Below are positions 8,141 through 18,259 of a stretch of 64,000 nucleotides of DNA, in pieces. Where the stretch lies: NCBI GenBank assembly GCA_038141525.1, contig JAYQIF010000008.1, positions 62,001-126,000 on the forward strand, in the 5' to 3' direction. The stretch comes from BACL21 sp038141525. GTDB taxonomy: Bacteria > Bacteroidota > Bacteroidia > Flavobacteriales > Flavobacteriaceae. Made by a program: the position numbers and the translations under genes. A model generated the notes under the pieces. It made no database searches, was not told the DNA's origin, and saw nothing but the letters and a program-made list of their open reading frames with translations. Numbering within the stretch: position 1 is the stretch's first letter; every line of letters starts with the position of its first letter.

Positions 8141-10864
8141 CTAAAATAGAGAGGTCTGTCCTGGCGAACTATCCTCATCCGAGGCATTGTTATCCTTTGA
8201 TTTTTGTTTCGATTTTGGTGCGTTAACGGTCTCTTCTTGTACTTCTATATCGGCTAAGTTTTCAGACCTGTCCTGGGGCACCAAATCTTGCGTAGTCGTT
8301 TGATTTTGCTCGCCGACTTCAACAGAAGCGTCTGCTTGCTGCTGCTCATAAGGTAACGGATCTAGCGCATTGATCTCGAGCACCTTATCTTTGGTCAGCT
8401 GATTCCCTAAGGCCGATATACCCTTAACGGCAATAAACGACTCTAAATCAATTTCTAAATTATCCTTTCGCTCTTTATTGCGCTCTTTGACAAAAACCAA
8501 TTCAGCAACAGGGCGATAATCCGTAAAGACCTTTTCGAGGTATGATTTGGGATGGTCGCTAATCACTAATTCCTCACGTTCCGGCTGATCAATCAAGAAG
8601 CGTTTGACATAAAATAATTCTTTGTCCCCAGCCCAGTAAATAACAGTGATGGGTTTGTTCTTTTTCCATTGCTCCAAGACGATGATATCGTCTTCAAAAT
8701 GCAACGACATGTCGGGCAAGACAGTTTTTACCAAACCACTTTGTCGTACAATCAACAGACGGTCTTCTGAGGTAAATTCACCCAGTAATTCTCCACGACC
8801 ATCGACATTAAGGCGTTGTACCGTGTCATCAAACCATATTTTACGGGGCTTTAAGGTAGACAAGCCCTTTTCTTTGAGCTCTATGCGCTTCACAGCGTAT
8901 TTCGAGACAATATTTCCTTTTGTACCGCGCCCTTTCACCAGGATCTCTGAAAAATCAAGATCCCATTTGAGCTTTTTAATACTCCCTGACTGGCGCAAAA
9001 ATACGGTAACTACTTCTGCCTCACCATTTGGATTTGCCGTGAAATAAAGCACCTTGGATTTAGCTGTACCCGCCGTGACATGATATTCACGATCGCGGGT
9101 AATACTCGTCACAGCAAAACGCTTCACATAGGTCGCTCCCTTTGCTCCGTCTTTATAAATTAGATTATAAATCGTTCGGCTGTCCTTGCGCTTCCATACA
9201 CCAGCATAAATTATTCCCTTGCCTACAAATGTTTTATCACTGACTTTAGTCACCATCATTTGTCCGGACTCGGTAAAGACAATAATGTCATCGATATCAC
9301 TACAATCGGTCAGATACTCATCGCGACGCATGCTTGTACCAATGAATCCCTCTTCGCGATTGACGTAGAGTTTTGTATTGCGAATGACTACTTTGGTGGC
9401 TTCTATATCGTCAAAAACACGAATTTCAGTTTTGCGTTCGCGGCCTTTACCGTAGTCCTTTTTCAATCGATTAAAATAGGCGATCGCAAAATCCGTTAGA
9501 TGGATTAAATCGTGTTTAATTTGTGCAATTTGATCCTCGAGGGCTTCTATTTTTTGCTGGGCTTTATCGATATCGAATTTTGAAATTCTTTTGATGCGTA
9601 TCTCAGTAAGGCGGACAATGTCGTCGGTGGTAACCCCTCTCTTTAAATGAGCAATATGTGGTTTTAACCCTTGATCGATAGCTTGTATGACACCCTCCCA
9701 AGTTTCGACCTCCTCTATGTCACGATAGACGCGATTCTCGATAAAAATACGCTCTAGCGAAGCGAAATGCCACTGCTCCTCGAGATCATTAAGCTGAAAC
9801 TCCAAATCGCGTTTGAGCAAGTTTACGGTGCGATCCGTAGAACGTTTGAGCATCTCACTGACCCCGATAAATAAGGGCCTATTGTCCTCAATCACACAAC
9901 CTAGTGGAGAGATAGAGGTCTCACAGTTAGTGAAGGCGTAAAGCGCATCTATGGTCTTATCTGGTGAGATGCCCGATGGTAAATGCACGAGGATTTCTAC
10001 TTCAGCAGCCGTATTGTCCTCAATGCGCTTGATTTTAATTTTGCCTTTATCGTTGGCCTTTAAAATAGAATCAATCAGGCTGGAGGTATTGGTCCCAAAT
10101 GGTATTTCTTTGATGACCAAAGTATTCTTATCGTGATGATTAATCAAGGCACGAGAACGTATTTTACCTCCGCGCATACCATCATTATACTGAGAAGCAT
10201 CCATGGACCCCCCGGTTGGAAAGTCAGGTAAAATCTCGAATCGCTTGCCCTGAAGATGCTTGATCGACGCATCGATTAACTCCACAAAATTATGCGGTAA
10301 TATCTTCGTAGAGAGTCCTACAGCGATCCCTTCGGCACCCTGTGCAAGGAGCAGTGGGAACATCACTGGCAAGTTAATCGGCTCCTTTTTTCTTCCGTCG
10401 TAGGAGGCTTGCCAATCCGTGATTTTCGGATTAAATACAACATCCAGTGCGAACTTAGACAGGCGTGCCTCGATATATCGCGAGGCCGCCGCATTATCGC
10501 CTGTATAAATATTGCCCCAGTTACCTTGGGTGTCTATGAGCAAATCTTTCTGTCCGATTTGTACCATAGCGTCGGCAATACTGGCATCACCATGGGGGTG
10601 ATATTGCATGGTATGCCCCACAATATTGGCCACTTTATTATACCGACCATCATCCAATTCCTTCATAGAATGCATGATCCTGCGCTGAACAGGCTTAAAT
10701 CCGTCTTCGATAGCCGGGACGGCACGCTCGAGAATCACGTAGCTGGCATAATCCAAAAACCAGTCGCGATACATTCCCGTTACACGAGTTATCGTCTCAT
10801 TGCCCTCTGCACTCTCGTGCTCAGGATTCAGTTCTGGCGCGTCATGGTCTAATGAGTCACTCAT
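8141..10864 (-). CDS. parC: DNA topoisomerase IV subunit A (ParC/GyrA-like)
   Basis: The 907-residue subunit cuts and rejoins DNA in the ParC2E2 enzyme that decatenates chromosomes. Seen: the N-terminal winged-helix region with QRRIMHSMKELDDGRYNKV, the quinolone-region HPHGDASIADAMVQIGQ, the catalytic Tyr in ASRYIEARLSK, a coiled coil around residues 420-455, and a C-terminal beta-pinwheel-type region followed by an acidic, low-complexity tail of about 80 residues. The start overlaps the parE stop by 4 bases (ATGA type), which indicates coupled translation. The residues at the E. coli Ser80/Glu84 positions are Ala and Asp, which I believe is normal for the phylum. Confidence 0.95.
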   Translation of the reverse strand: MSDSLDHDAPELNPEHESAEGNETITRVTGMYRDWFLDYASYVILERAVPAIEDGFKPVQRRIMHSMKELDDGRYNKVANIVGHTMQYHPHGDASIADAMVQIGQKDLLIDTQGNWGNIYTGDNAAASRYIEARLSKFALDVVFNPKITDWQASYDGRKKEPINLPVMFPLLLAQGAEGIAVGLSTKILPHNFVELIDASIKHLQGKRFEILPDFPTGGSMDASQYNDGMRGGKIRSRALINHHDKNTLVIKEIPFGTNTSSLIDSILKANDKGKIKIKRIEDNTAAEVEILVHLPSGISPDKTIDALYAFTNCETSISPLGCVIEDNRPLFIGVSEMLKRSTDRTVNLLKRDLEFQLNDLEEQWHFASLERIFIENRVYRDIEEVETWEGVIQAIDQGLKPHIAHLKRGVTTDDIVRLTEIRIKRISKFDIDKAQQKIEALEDQIAQIKHDLIHLTDFAIAYFNRLKKDYGKGRERKTEIRVFDDIEATKVVIRNTKLYVNREEGFIGTSMRRDEYLTDCSDIDDIIVFTESGQMMVTKVSDKTFVGKGIIYAGVWKRKDSRTIYNLIYKDGAKGATYVKRFAVTSITRDREYHVTAGTAKSKVLYFTANPNGEAEVVTVFLRQSGSIKKLKWDLDFSEILVKGRGTKGNIVSKYAVKRIELKEKGLSTLKPRKIWFDDTVQRLNVDGRGELLGEFTSEDRLLIVRQSGLVKTVLPDMSLHFEDDIIVLEQWKKNKPITVIYWAGDKELFYVKRFLIDQPEREELVISDHPKSYLEKVFTDYRPVAELVFVKERNKERKDNLEIDLESFIAVKGISALGNQLTKDKVLEINALDPLPYEQQQADASVEVGEQNQTTTQDLVPQDRSENLADIEVQEETVNAPKSKQKSKDNNASDEDSSPGQTSLF

Positions 10865-12717
10865 ACGGATTCTTGGACTTGATCCAATTCAACTTTAAGA
10901 TTATTGATGATGAATTCTTGACGGTCTGGTGTGTTTTTACCCATGTAGAAACTCAGCATTTCCTCCACACTCATCGTCTTATCCAACATTACGGGGTCTA
11001 AACGGATATCTGCACCAATAAAATGTCTAAATTCATCAGGAGAAATCTCACCCAAACCTTTAAACCGAGTTATTTCTGGTTTTGGCTTGAGTTCTTCCAG
11101 TGCATTGAGGCGTTCTTGCTCGGTATAACAATAGATCGTTTTCTTTTTGTTGCGCACGCGAAACAAGGGAGTTTGTAAAATGTACAAGTGCCCCTCTTTG
11201 ATCAATTCCGGGAAAAACTGCAAAAAGAAGGTGATCAGCAGCAGTCGAATGTGCATGCCGTCTACATCGGCGTCCGTGGCAATCACAATATTGTTGTAGC
11301 GCAAATCCTCGAGAGATTCTTCTATATTCAAAGCGGCTTGAAGCAGATTAAATTCTTCGTTTTCGTACACAATTTTCTTGCTCAGACCATAACAATTCAA
11401 AGGTTTCCCTTTGAGACTGAACACAGCCTGGGTATTGACATCCCTGCTTTTGGTAATGCTTCCAGAGGCAGAATCTCCCTCGGTGATAAAAAGCGTTGTA
11501 TCCAGAGTGCGGTCACTTTTGGAGTCAGTTAAATGAACACGACAATCTCTGAGTTTTTTATTGTGCAGACTCGCCTTTTTAGCGCGCTCTTTGGCCAGTT
11601 TTCGAATACCGCTTAGCTCCTTGCGCTCGCGCTCGGCTTGAATAATTTTACGTTGTATCCGCTCGGCAATATCTTGATTCTTATGCAAGAAATTATCCAA
11701 ATGGGTCTTGATGAAATCATTGACATACGAGCGCACTGTCGGCATTGAACCACCCATGTCTGTCGAACCTAATTTGGTTTTGGTTTGACTCTCAAAGACG
11801 GGCTCCATCACTTTGATGCTGATGGCACCAACGATGGATTTGCGCACGTCACTGGCGTCGTAATTTTTACCGTAAAAATCTCTTATGGTCTTGACCAATG
11901 CCTCGCGAAACGCTGCCTGATGCGTTCCCCCTTGTGTGGTGTTTTGACCATTGACAAAACTGTGATATTCTTCGCTGTACTGCGTTTTACTGTGAGTGAT
12001 CGCCACCTCGATATCTTCCCCTCTGAGGTGAATAACCGGATACAAACGATCCTCTTCGGCCATATTGTCCTCGAGAAGATCCTTGAGGCCATTTTCGCTA
12101 TGGAATTTCTCCCCGTTAAAATCAATGGTCAATCCCGGATTCAGATAAACGTAATTGCGGAGCATTTTCTCCACATATTCGTTGCGAAATTTAAAGTTCT
12201 TAAAAATCGCCTCGTCTGGAGAGAAGACTACTTTAGTCCCCCGTCTTTTGCTGCTCTCTTCTGGAGTTGGGTCATCGACAAGTTCTCCAAGCTCAAATCC
12301 TGCAGATTTGATTTGGCCATCTCGAACAGATTCTACGCGAAAATAACTGCTCAATGCATTGACCGCCTTTGTACCCACACCATTAAGCCCTACGGACTTT
12401 TTAAAGGCGCGGGTATCGTATTTACCCCCGGTATTCATTTTAGACACCACATCCACGACTTTTCCCAGAGGAATGCCGCGCCCGTAATCTCTCACGCGTA
12501 CTTCTTTGTCTTTAATGCGTATCTCAATGGACTTACCAGCGCCCATGACGAATTCGTCGATACTGTTATCCAGTACCTCTTTGAGCAGAATATAAATACC
12601 GTCGTCAGCCGAAGAGCCGTCTCCGAGTTTACCAATGTACATTCCTGGACGCAGTCGGATGTGCTCTTTCCAGTCGAGTGAGCGGATATTGTCCTCGGTA
12701 TATTGGGTTTTTGACAT
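10861..12717 (-). CDS. parE: DNA topoisomerase IV subunit B (ParE/GyrB-like)
   Basis: The 618-residue ATPase subunit has the GHKL ATP-binding domain (LKEVLDNSIDEF, VRDYGRGIPLG, and GLNGVGTKAVNALS), the transducer domain, and the TOPRIM metal site (LFITEGDSASGS, and DADVDGMHI). The C-terminal FKGLGEISPDEF is typical. It is the first gene of the parE-parC pair, with about 190 bases without a gene between it and ychF. Confidence 0.96.
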   Translation of the reverse strand: MSKTQYTEDNIRSLDWKEHIRLRPGMYIGKLGDGSSADDGIYILLKEVLDNSIDEFVMGAGKSIEIRIKDKEVRVRDYGRGIPLGKVVDVVSKMNTGGKYDTRAFKKSVGLNGVGTKAVNALSSYFRVESVRDGQIKSAGFELGELVDDPTPEESSKRRGTKVVFSPDEAIFKNFKFRNEYVEKMLRNYVYLNPGLTIDFNGEKFHSENGLKDLLEDNMAEEDRLYPVIHLRGEDIEVAITHSKTQYSEEYHSFVNGQNTTQGGTHQAAFREALVKTIRDFYGKNYDASDVRKSIVGAISIKVMEPVFESQTKTKLGSTDMGGSMPTVRSYVNDFIKTHLDNFLHKNQDIAERIQRKIIQAERERKELSGIRKLAKERAKKASLHNKKLRDCRVHLTDSKSDRTLDTTLFITEGDSASGSITKSRDVNTQAVFSLKGKPLNCYGLSKKIVYENEEFNLLQAALNIEESLEDLRYNNIVIATDADVDGMHIRLLLITFFLQFFPELIKEGHLYILQTPLFRVRNKKKTIYCYTEQERLNALEELKPKPEITRFKGLGEISPDEFRHFIGADIRLDPVMLDKTMSVEEMLSFYMGKNTPDRQEFIINNLKVELDQVQESV

Positions 12718-12903
12718 GAACGATTGTTGAATCGCTAAGATAAAATTCTCGATAAAATTGAAAAACCTTGAGCCGTTAAAGTAATTAACAATTAGGTCAA
12801 TTAATTGTTAAGAAAAACAGCGTTTGCGCGAGACCTCGGAAGAACCAGAGTCGCAACAAAACCCGGGCATAGGCCCCATCAAGAACTGATAAAAAATCAG
12901 AGA

Positions 12904-13998
12904 CTAGACGTTAAATCTAAAGTGCATGACATCACCGTCTTTAACGATGTACTCTTTACCCTCTACGCCAAGCTTTCCGGCCTCGCGTACCTTGGCCTCA
13001 CTGCCGTATTGGGCGTAATGGTCGTAGGCAATTACCTCGGCACGAATGAATCCTTTTTCAAAGTCCGTGTGGATGACTCCAGCAGCTTGTGGTGCGGTTG
13101 CACCAACAGGTATGGTCCAGGCGCGTACTTCTTTTTCTCCAGCAGTAAAATAGGTCTGTAATTTCAATAATGAATAGGCACTGCGGATTAGTTTTGAGGC
13201 ACCAGGTTCCTCTAGCCCTAAATCATCAAGAAACATTTGTCGCTCTTCGTATGTTTCTAATTCTGTAATGTCTGCTTCTGTGGCCACAGCCAAAACCAGT
13301 ACCTCAGCCCCTTCCGCTGCCGCTAATTTGCGAACCTGATCCACGTAGGCGTTGCCAGAGGCCGCAGAACCTTCATCTACGTTACAAACGTACAAGACAG
13401 GCTTGTCCGTAATAAATTGAATCGGTGTAATGTATTCCTTGCGCAAGTCCGGATCGATTTGCACTCCTCTAACAGAAATACCGGAAGAAAGCGCCGTTTT
13501 GACCTGATTGAGTACTTCTTGTTCCTTGAGCGCTTCTTTATTTCCGGTTCTGGCTGCGCGATGGACCTTCTCAAGCTTTTTTTCGACTGTTTCTAAGTCT
13601 TTGAGCTGCAACTCCATGTCAATGATTTCCTTGTCCGCTTCGGGGTCTACACGGCCCTCAACATGGACAATATTATCATTGTCAAAGCAACGCAAAACAT
13701 GCAAAATTGCATCGGTTTCTCGAATATTGGCCAGAAACTGATTCCCCAAGCCTTCTCCCTTGCTGGCGCCTTTGACCAAACCGGCGATGTCCACGATCTC
13801 CACAGTAGCCGGTATAACGCGCTGAGGCTGAACAAGCTCTTCGAGTTTGATCAAGCGTGGGTCGGGAACATTAACCACACCGACATTGGGTTCTATGGTA
13901 CAAAATGGAAAATTTGCACTTTGCGCTTTGGCTTGAGATAAACAATTAAAAAGAGTTGATTTTCCGACGTTAGGCAATCCTACAATACCTGCTTTCAT
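12904..13998 (-). CDS. ychF: Redox-regulated ATPase YchF (Obg-like)
   Basis: A 364-residue P-loop NTPase of the Obg family that prefers ATP and associates with ribosomes in other bacteria. Motifs: Walker A GLPNVGKST at residues 6-14, the switch region DIAGLVKGASKGEGLGNQFL, the altered specificity motif NVDE in VLYVCNVDE, and the C-terminal TGS-like domain (RAWTIPVGATAPQAAGVIHTDFEKGFIRAEV). Length and ends are normal. Confidence 0.96.
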   Translation of the reverse strand: MKAGIVGLPNVGKSTLFNCLSQAKAQSANFPFCTIEPNVGVVNVPDPRLIKLEELVQPQRVIPATVEIVDIAGLVKGASKGEGLGNQFLANIRETDAILHVLRCFDNDNIVHVEGRVDPEADKEIIDMELQLKDLETVEKKLEKVHRAARTGNKEALKEQEVLNQVKTALSSGISVRGVQIDPDLRKEYITPIQFITDKPVLYVCNVDEGSAASGNAYVDQVRKLAAAEGAEVLVLAVATEADITELETYEERQMFLDDLGLEEPGASKLIRSAYSLLKLQTYFTAGEKEVRAWTIPVGATAPQAAGVIHTDFEKGFIRAEVIAYDHYAQYGSEAKVREAGKLGVEGKEYIVKDGDVMHFRFNV

Positions 13999-14017
13999 GG
14001 CGTTTGTTTATGGGGTG

Positions 14018-14025
14018 CAAATATA
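14018..14025 (-). promoter_or_regulatory. -7 box of ychF
   Basis: TATATTTG on the minus strand matches TAnnTTTG and lies 19 bases before the ychF ATG. Confidence 0.5.
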
Positions 14026-14100
14026 TTACATAGACTTGATTAAAACTGATTTTTTGGAAATTTAGACCGGGACTCTTTACCTTAGTCAAAAATTTATACC

Positions 14101-14556
14101 ATGGCATTCAATAGGTACATCTTGATCATCGCTCTGCTCCCACTGTCTCTTTCGGCACAAAACAACCAAACCGTTAAAGAAGTGGTTACTGTTAAACGAG
14201 TGATCACCAATAATGGACAAAATATCACCATCAGCGAGCAACAAGCCACCGAGCAAATCAAAGGAACTGTTGTGGTCTCGGGCGATAGTATTGTCAATCA
14301 AGGGTCAACGGAACGCAGCATTCAGACCATCGATACCGTAAGTGCAGAGCAACAACGCATAAAAGACAGTGTAAATCAGGCCAAAGTAGCTCAGTTGAAA
14401 GCGGCCAGAGAAGCCGAACTAAAAGCCTCTATCGAAGCCCAAAAAGCTAAAGCAGAAGCGCAAAAAAAAGAGCTGGAAGCACGATACAGGAAACAGGTAG
14501 AGGCACTGAAGGAGAAACGCAAGGCACTCATGAAAAAGCCCGACAATAGGCCTTGA
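14101..14556 (+). CDS. Secreted coiled-coil protein of unknown function
   Basis: A 151-residue protein with a signal peptide (cleavage likely after LSLSAQ, about residue 20). Residues 25-75 are polar and beta-like, and residues 80-140 form a long Ala/Lys/Glu-rich coiled coil ending in a basic tail. No family was recognised. It sits convergently to the ferredoxin gene, 6 bases away. It may be a periplasmic or envelope-associated helper, but the sequence does not decide. Confidence 0.65.
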   Translation: MAFNRYILIIALLPLSLSAQNNQTVKEVVTVKRVITNNGQNITISEQQATEQIKGTVVVSGDSIVNQGSTERSIQTIDTVSAEQQRIKDSVNQAKVAQLKAAREAELKASIEAQKAKAEAQKKELEARYRKQVEALKEKRKALMKKPDNRP

Positions 14557-14562
14557 AAACAC

Positions 14563-14913
14563 CTATTCGTGGTGCATGAAACTTTGTTTGGCCAAAAGTT
14601 CCTGTTCTGATTCTACGTGATTATCATCCGGAACGCAGCAATCTACCGGACACACCGCCGCACATTGCGGCTCTTCATGAAAACCCTTGCATTCGGTGCA
14701 CTTGTCTGGAACTATGTAGTAAAATTCATCACTAACAGGAATCTGAGGTTCTTGAGCATTGACCGCTTTACCCGAGGGCAAAATTAAATCACCTTTTAGG
14801 TCAGTACCATCGCTGTAACGCCAATCATCTGCCCCTTCGTAAATCGCGGTGTTGGGACACTCTGGCTCACAGGCACCACAATTGATACATTCGTCTGTAA
14901 TGATAATGGCCAT
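14563..14913 (-). CDS. 4Fe-4S dicluster ferredoxin
   Basis: A 116-residue electron carrier with two clusters: CINCGACEPECPNTAIYEGAD near the N-terminus and CTECKGFHEEPQCAAVCPVDCC near residue 80. Between them lies an insert of about 40 residues, as in YfhL-like ferredoxins. It is transcribed divergently from the acyl-CoA reductase, with 64 bases between the starts, a pairing retained in many flavobacteria. A redox link to the reductase is possible, but that family normally uses NADPH. Confidence 0.9.
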   Translation of the reverse strand: MAIIITDECINCGACEPECPNTAIYEGADDWRYSDGTDLKGDLILPSGKAVNAQEPQIPVSDEFYYIVPDKCTECKGFHEEPQCAAVCPVDCCVPDDNHVESEQELLAKQSFMHHE

Positions 14914-14938
14914 AGCAATTTGTTTTTCTAAATTTGCA

Positions 14939-14946
14939 CAAATTTA
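14939..14946 (-). promoter_or_regulatory. -7 box of the ferredoxin gene
   Basis: TAAATTTG on the minus strand matches TAnnTTTG, 25 bases before the ATG at 14913. Confidence 0.45.
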
Positions 14947-14977
14947 ATATCTAAGCAGACGTTCTCCAAACAATCTA

Positions 14978-16000
14978 ATGCAATTAAGTCAACGAATTAA
15001 TGCCTTTGTAACCCTGGGACAACAGTTGGGCAACATCGCCCAGCAACCCCAACAATACGGCGATTTATTTGCTCGAATTCAAGGCCACAACCAGTGGTTT
15101 GACCCAAAACACATTACTTTGGCCCTCTTGGAGTGGTCAAAGCAGCTCAACCACAAAGCGCTCAAAGACTGGACGCAGTCCCTACCTCAACAGCCGGCTC
15201 AGGTTAAGACCATTGCCCTTGTACTGGCTGGCAATATCCCCCTAGTGGGTTTTCACGACATACTGACTGCTTTAATTTCCGGTCATAAGATTCAGTGCAA
15301 ATTATCGAGTAAAGATCCTGTACTGACTCGGTATATTGTAGAGCAATTATTGGCTATTGAGCCTGATTTTGAGTCATTTGTACAATGGACCGACGGACCC
15401 CTAAAGAATTTTGATGCGGTCATCGCCACTGGGAGCAATAACTCTGCCATGCACTTCGAGCATTACTTCAAGAATTACCCCAGCATCATCCGAAAAAACA
15501 GAACAAGTGTAGCGGTGCTCACTGGCCAAGAAACTGAGCAACAACTCCAAGCACTGACCCGAGATGTATTTCAGTATTACGGTCTTGGGTGCCGCAATGT
15601 GTCCAAATTATACGTTCCACGTGGGTACGATTTTCAACCGTTCTTTGGCGCTGCCTTCAGTTACGGAGCAATCATGCAGCATGACAAGTACATGAACAAC
15701 TACGATTACAACAAGGCGGTTTATCTTATGGGGCAAGTGCCCTTGCTCGATAATGAGTTTGTACTGCTCAAAGAAGATACGGCGCTAGTGTCCCCGATTG
15801 CTGTGGTTTTTTACCAGTACTACGACAACTTAAATGAGCTCAAAGTGCATTTATCGGGCCTAATAGAACAAATACAGTGCATCGTGGGTGTCCAAGACGA
15901 TTTATGTTCCGTTGATTTTGGTCAAGCCCAATGCCCGCTTCTCGATGATTATGCCGATGGAGTGAACACTCTAGAATTTTTGAATACGCTCAAAACATAG
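14978..16000 (+). CDS. Acyl-CoA reductase, LuxC-like
   Basis: A 340-residue protein of the LuxC/acyl-CoA reductase family, which reduces acyl-CoA or acyl esters to fatty aldehydes with NADPH. Seen: LVLAGNIPLVGFHDILTALISG and SSKDPVL near residues 80-110 (nucleotide fold), the tract AVIATGSNNS, and the putative catalytic Cys in YGLGCRNVSKLY (near residue 206). The ending DDYADGVNTLEFLNTL is family-typical. It lies upstream of serC in a conserved flavobacterial order. Physiological substrate unknown. Confidence 0.85.
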   Translation: MQLSQRINAFVTLGQQLGNIAQQPQQYGDLFARIQGHNQWFDPKHITLALLEWSKQLNHKALKDWTQSLPQQPAQVKTIALVLAGNIPLVGFHDILTALISGHKIQCKLSSKDPVLTRYIVEQLLAIEPDFESFVQWTDGPLKNFDAVIATGSNNSAMHFEHYFKNYPSIIRKNRTSVAVLTGQETEQQLQALTRDVFQYYGLGCRNVSKLYVPRGYDFQPFFGAAFSYGAIMQHDKYMNNYDYNKAVYLMGQVPLLDNEFVLLKEDTALVSPIAVVFYQYYDNLNELKVHLSGLIEQIQCIVGVQDDLCSVDFGQAQCPLLDDYADGVNTLEFLNTLKT

Positions 16001-16119
16001 GGCGTCCCATTTCAGCAGGTTTCGAATCTTGAATTTGTTAAAATCATATTGATAAGTTGTCCCATTTATATCGTGGTTTGCCGCGATATTTCTCATCTTT
16101 GTAGGCACATTTCAATGCT

Positions 16120-17183
16120 ATGAAAAAACACAATTTTAGTGCAGGACCTTCTATACTACCACAGGAGGTTATGCAGCAAGCCTCAGCGGGCCTTTTGGAC
16201 TTTAACAATTCTGGATTGTCCGTTATGGAAATATCGCACAGAAGTAAGGATTTTGTGGCGGTTATGGATCAGGCATGTGCCTTGGCTTTAGAACTTCTCG
16301 GCTTAGACGATAAAAACTACAGTGCGCTTTTTTTACAGGGAGGTGCCAGTGGTCAATTCGTGATGGCTCCCTATAATTTTATGCGTCACAAAGCGGCCTA
16401 TCTCAATACCGGCACATGGTCGACAAAAGCCATAAAAGAAGCCAAACTATTTGGCCAGGTTGATGAAGTGGCCTCTTCCAAAGATCAAAACTTTGCTTAC
16501 ATCCCAAAAGAATACGCCATACCTGAGGACAGTGATTATTTTCATTTCACAAGTAATAATACCATTTTTGGCACACAATTGAAAAGCCTGCCCAATAACT
16601 CTGTCCCCATCTTTTGCGACATGAGTAGCGATATCTTTTCTCGGGTCATGGATTTTTCAAAATTTGACCTTATTTATGCTGGAGCTCAAAAAAATATGGG
16701 GCCCGCAGGAACCACTTTGGTGGTGGTCAAAAACGATTTGTTGGGCGAGGCACCCAGACCAATCCCGTCTATGCTCGATTATCGTGTACATCAAGAAAAA
16801 GGAAGTATGTTCAATACACCCCCAGTGTTGGCCGTTTATGTCTCATTGCTCAATCTACAGTGGCTCAAAAAGCAAGGCGGCGTTTCGGCTATAGAAAAGC
16901 GCAATCAAGAAAAAGCAAACGAGCTTTATGCTGAAATTGACCGTAATGCTCTGTTTACCGGTTTTGCCAATTTGGAAGACCGCTCAAATATGAACGCCAC
17001 CTTTAATTTAATCGAAGACACTAACAAAGCTACTTTTGATGCACTGTGTCAGGAGGCTGGGATAAGCGGAATTAATGGGCACCGCAGTGTCGGGGGTATC
17101 GCGCCTCCATGTACAATGCCATGCCGCTCGAAAGTGTTCGGGTATTGATAGACGTAATGCAAGAATTTGAACGCCAACAATAA
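16120..17183 (+). CDS. serC: 3-phosphoserine aminotransferase, frameshifted near the 3' end
   Basis: SerC makes O-phosphoserine from 3-phosphohydroxypyruvate in serine synthesis, using PLP. Seen: FSAGPSILPQEV at the N-terminus, LFLQGGASGQF, and the PLP lysine in AGAQKNMGPAGTT. The frame is broken in a G5 run at 17092-17096 just after GHRSVGG. One more G restores YRASMYNAMPLESVRVLIDV and the rest, to the TAA at 17181-17183, giving 354 residues, the family length. As written, translation ends at 17148 with a wrong tail. serA follows 38 bases later. Confidence 0.92.
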
Positions 17184-17221
17184 AATCGGTTCGAGGGTTC
17201 AGTAATCTTAAGAAACATAAC

Positions 17222-18176
17222 ATGATTAGAGTACACGCCAATGATGGCATTTCAAAAAAGGGAGTTGACGCCCTAGAAACAGCAGGCTACAGCGTCAGCA
17301 CAACCAAAGTTGCTCAAGAGCAATTGGTTGATTACATCAACAAAGAATCTATAGAGGTTCTATTGGTGCGCAGCGCGACGACAGCACGTAAAGAATTAAT
17401 CGACGCTTGTCCTGAGCTCAAAATTATCGGACGTGGCGGCGTAGGAATGGACAATATCGATGTGGATTACGCACGATCAAAGGGGCTTCATGTGATCAAT
17501 ACCCCAGCGGCATCTTCGGCCTCAGTCGCAGAACTCGTTTTTGCCCACCTCTATGGAGGCGTTCGTTTTTTACATCAATCAAATCGCGCCATGGCCCTCG
17601 AGGGAGATACAAATTTTAGCACACTCAAAAAAAGCCTACGCCAAAGGACGTGAGTTGCGCGGAAAAACTATAGGAATCATCGGTTTTGGACGTATCGGGA
17701 AGGCTGTTGCTCAAATCGCTCTAGGTTGCGGTATGCGCGTCATGTACAGCGACCAATATGTTCCCTCAGCCACAATCCAATTAACATTTTACGACCAGCA
17801 AAAACTGGATTTTGAGTTGACAGAATCCTCTTTTGATGCAGTTTTGGCAGAAAGTGATTTCATCACGCTGCATGTACCGGCCCAAAACGATTATGTCATT
17901 GGTGCCTCAGAACTCAGCAAGATGAAATCTGGTGCTGGCCTGATTAATGCCGCTCGAGGTGGCGTGGTAGACGAGGTTGCCCTAATTGAAGCACTTGAAT
18001 CCCGACACATTTCTTTTGCCGCTTTGGACGTTTTTGAAAATGAACCGAAACCCGCAATCCAAGTTTTGATGAACGAGTATTGCTCGTTAAGTCCACACAT
18101 AGGTGCTGCCACAAATGAAGCTCAGGATCGAATCGGTGAAGAATTAGCCGCCCAAATTATTGACCTAATGGCCTAA
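17222..18176 (+). CDS. serA: D-3-phosphoglycerate dehydrogenase, frameshifted mid-gene
   Basis: The 2-hydroxyacid dehydrogenase catalyses the first step of serine synthesis. The first frame has the substrate-binding half (IIGRGGVGMDNIDVDYAR); the second has the NAD-binding half (GIIGFGRIGKAVAQIALGCGM) with LINAARGGVVDEVAL and the catalytic His in SPHIGAATNEAQ. The frames separate at an A7 run, 17627-17633; removing one A joins them (TLKKAYAKGRELRGKTIG) into 317 residues. This is the short form without an ACT domain, usual in Bacteroidota. It forms a unit with serC. Confidence 0.92.
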
Positions 18177-18245
18177 TTCATCACTACAAGTCGTTGTGGG
18201 TGTTAAATTTAATGGCGTGATGGGTCATATGAACAAGTGATTGTC

Positions 18246-18253
18246 TAACTTTG
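18246..18253 (+). promoter_or_regulatory. -7 box before the DUF6787 gene
   Basis: TAACTTTG is an exact TAnnTTTG match and ends 6 bases before the ATG at 18260, which supports that start and suggests a leaderless transcript. Confidence 0.55.
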
Positions 18254-18259
18254 CGCCCG

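Noticed and set aside
11785..12681. 298-residue open frame on the plus strand
   Set aside because: It lies wholly antisense to parE, whose protein is conserved throughout; the frame has no family likeness and arises from parE codon composition.
14086..14301. Two short minus-strand frames over the secreted coiled-coil gene
   Set aside because: The plus-strand frame has a proper signal peptide and start; the antisense frames have neither.
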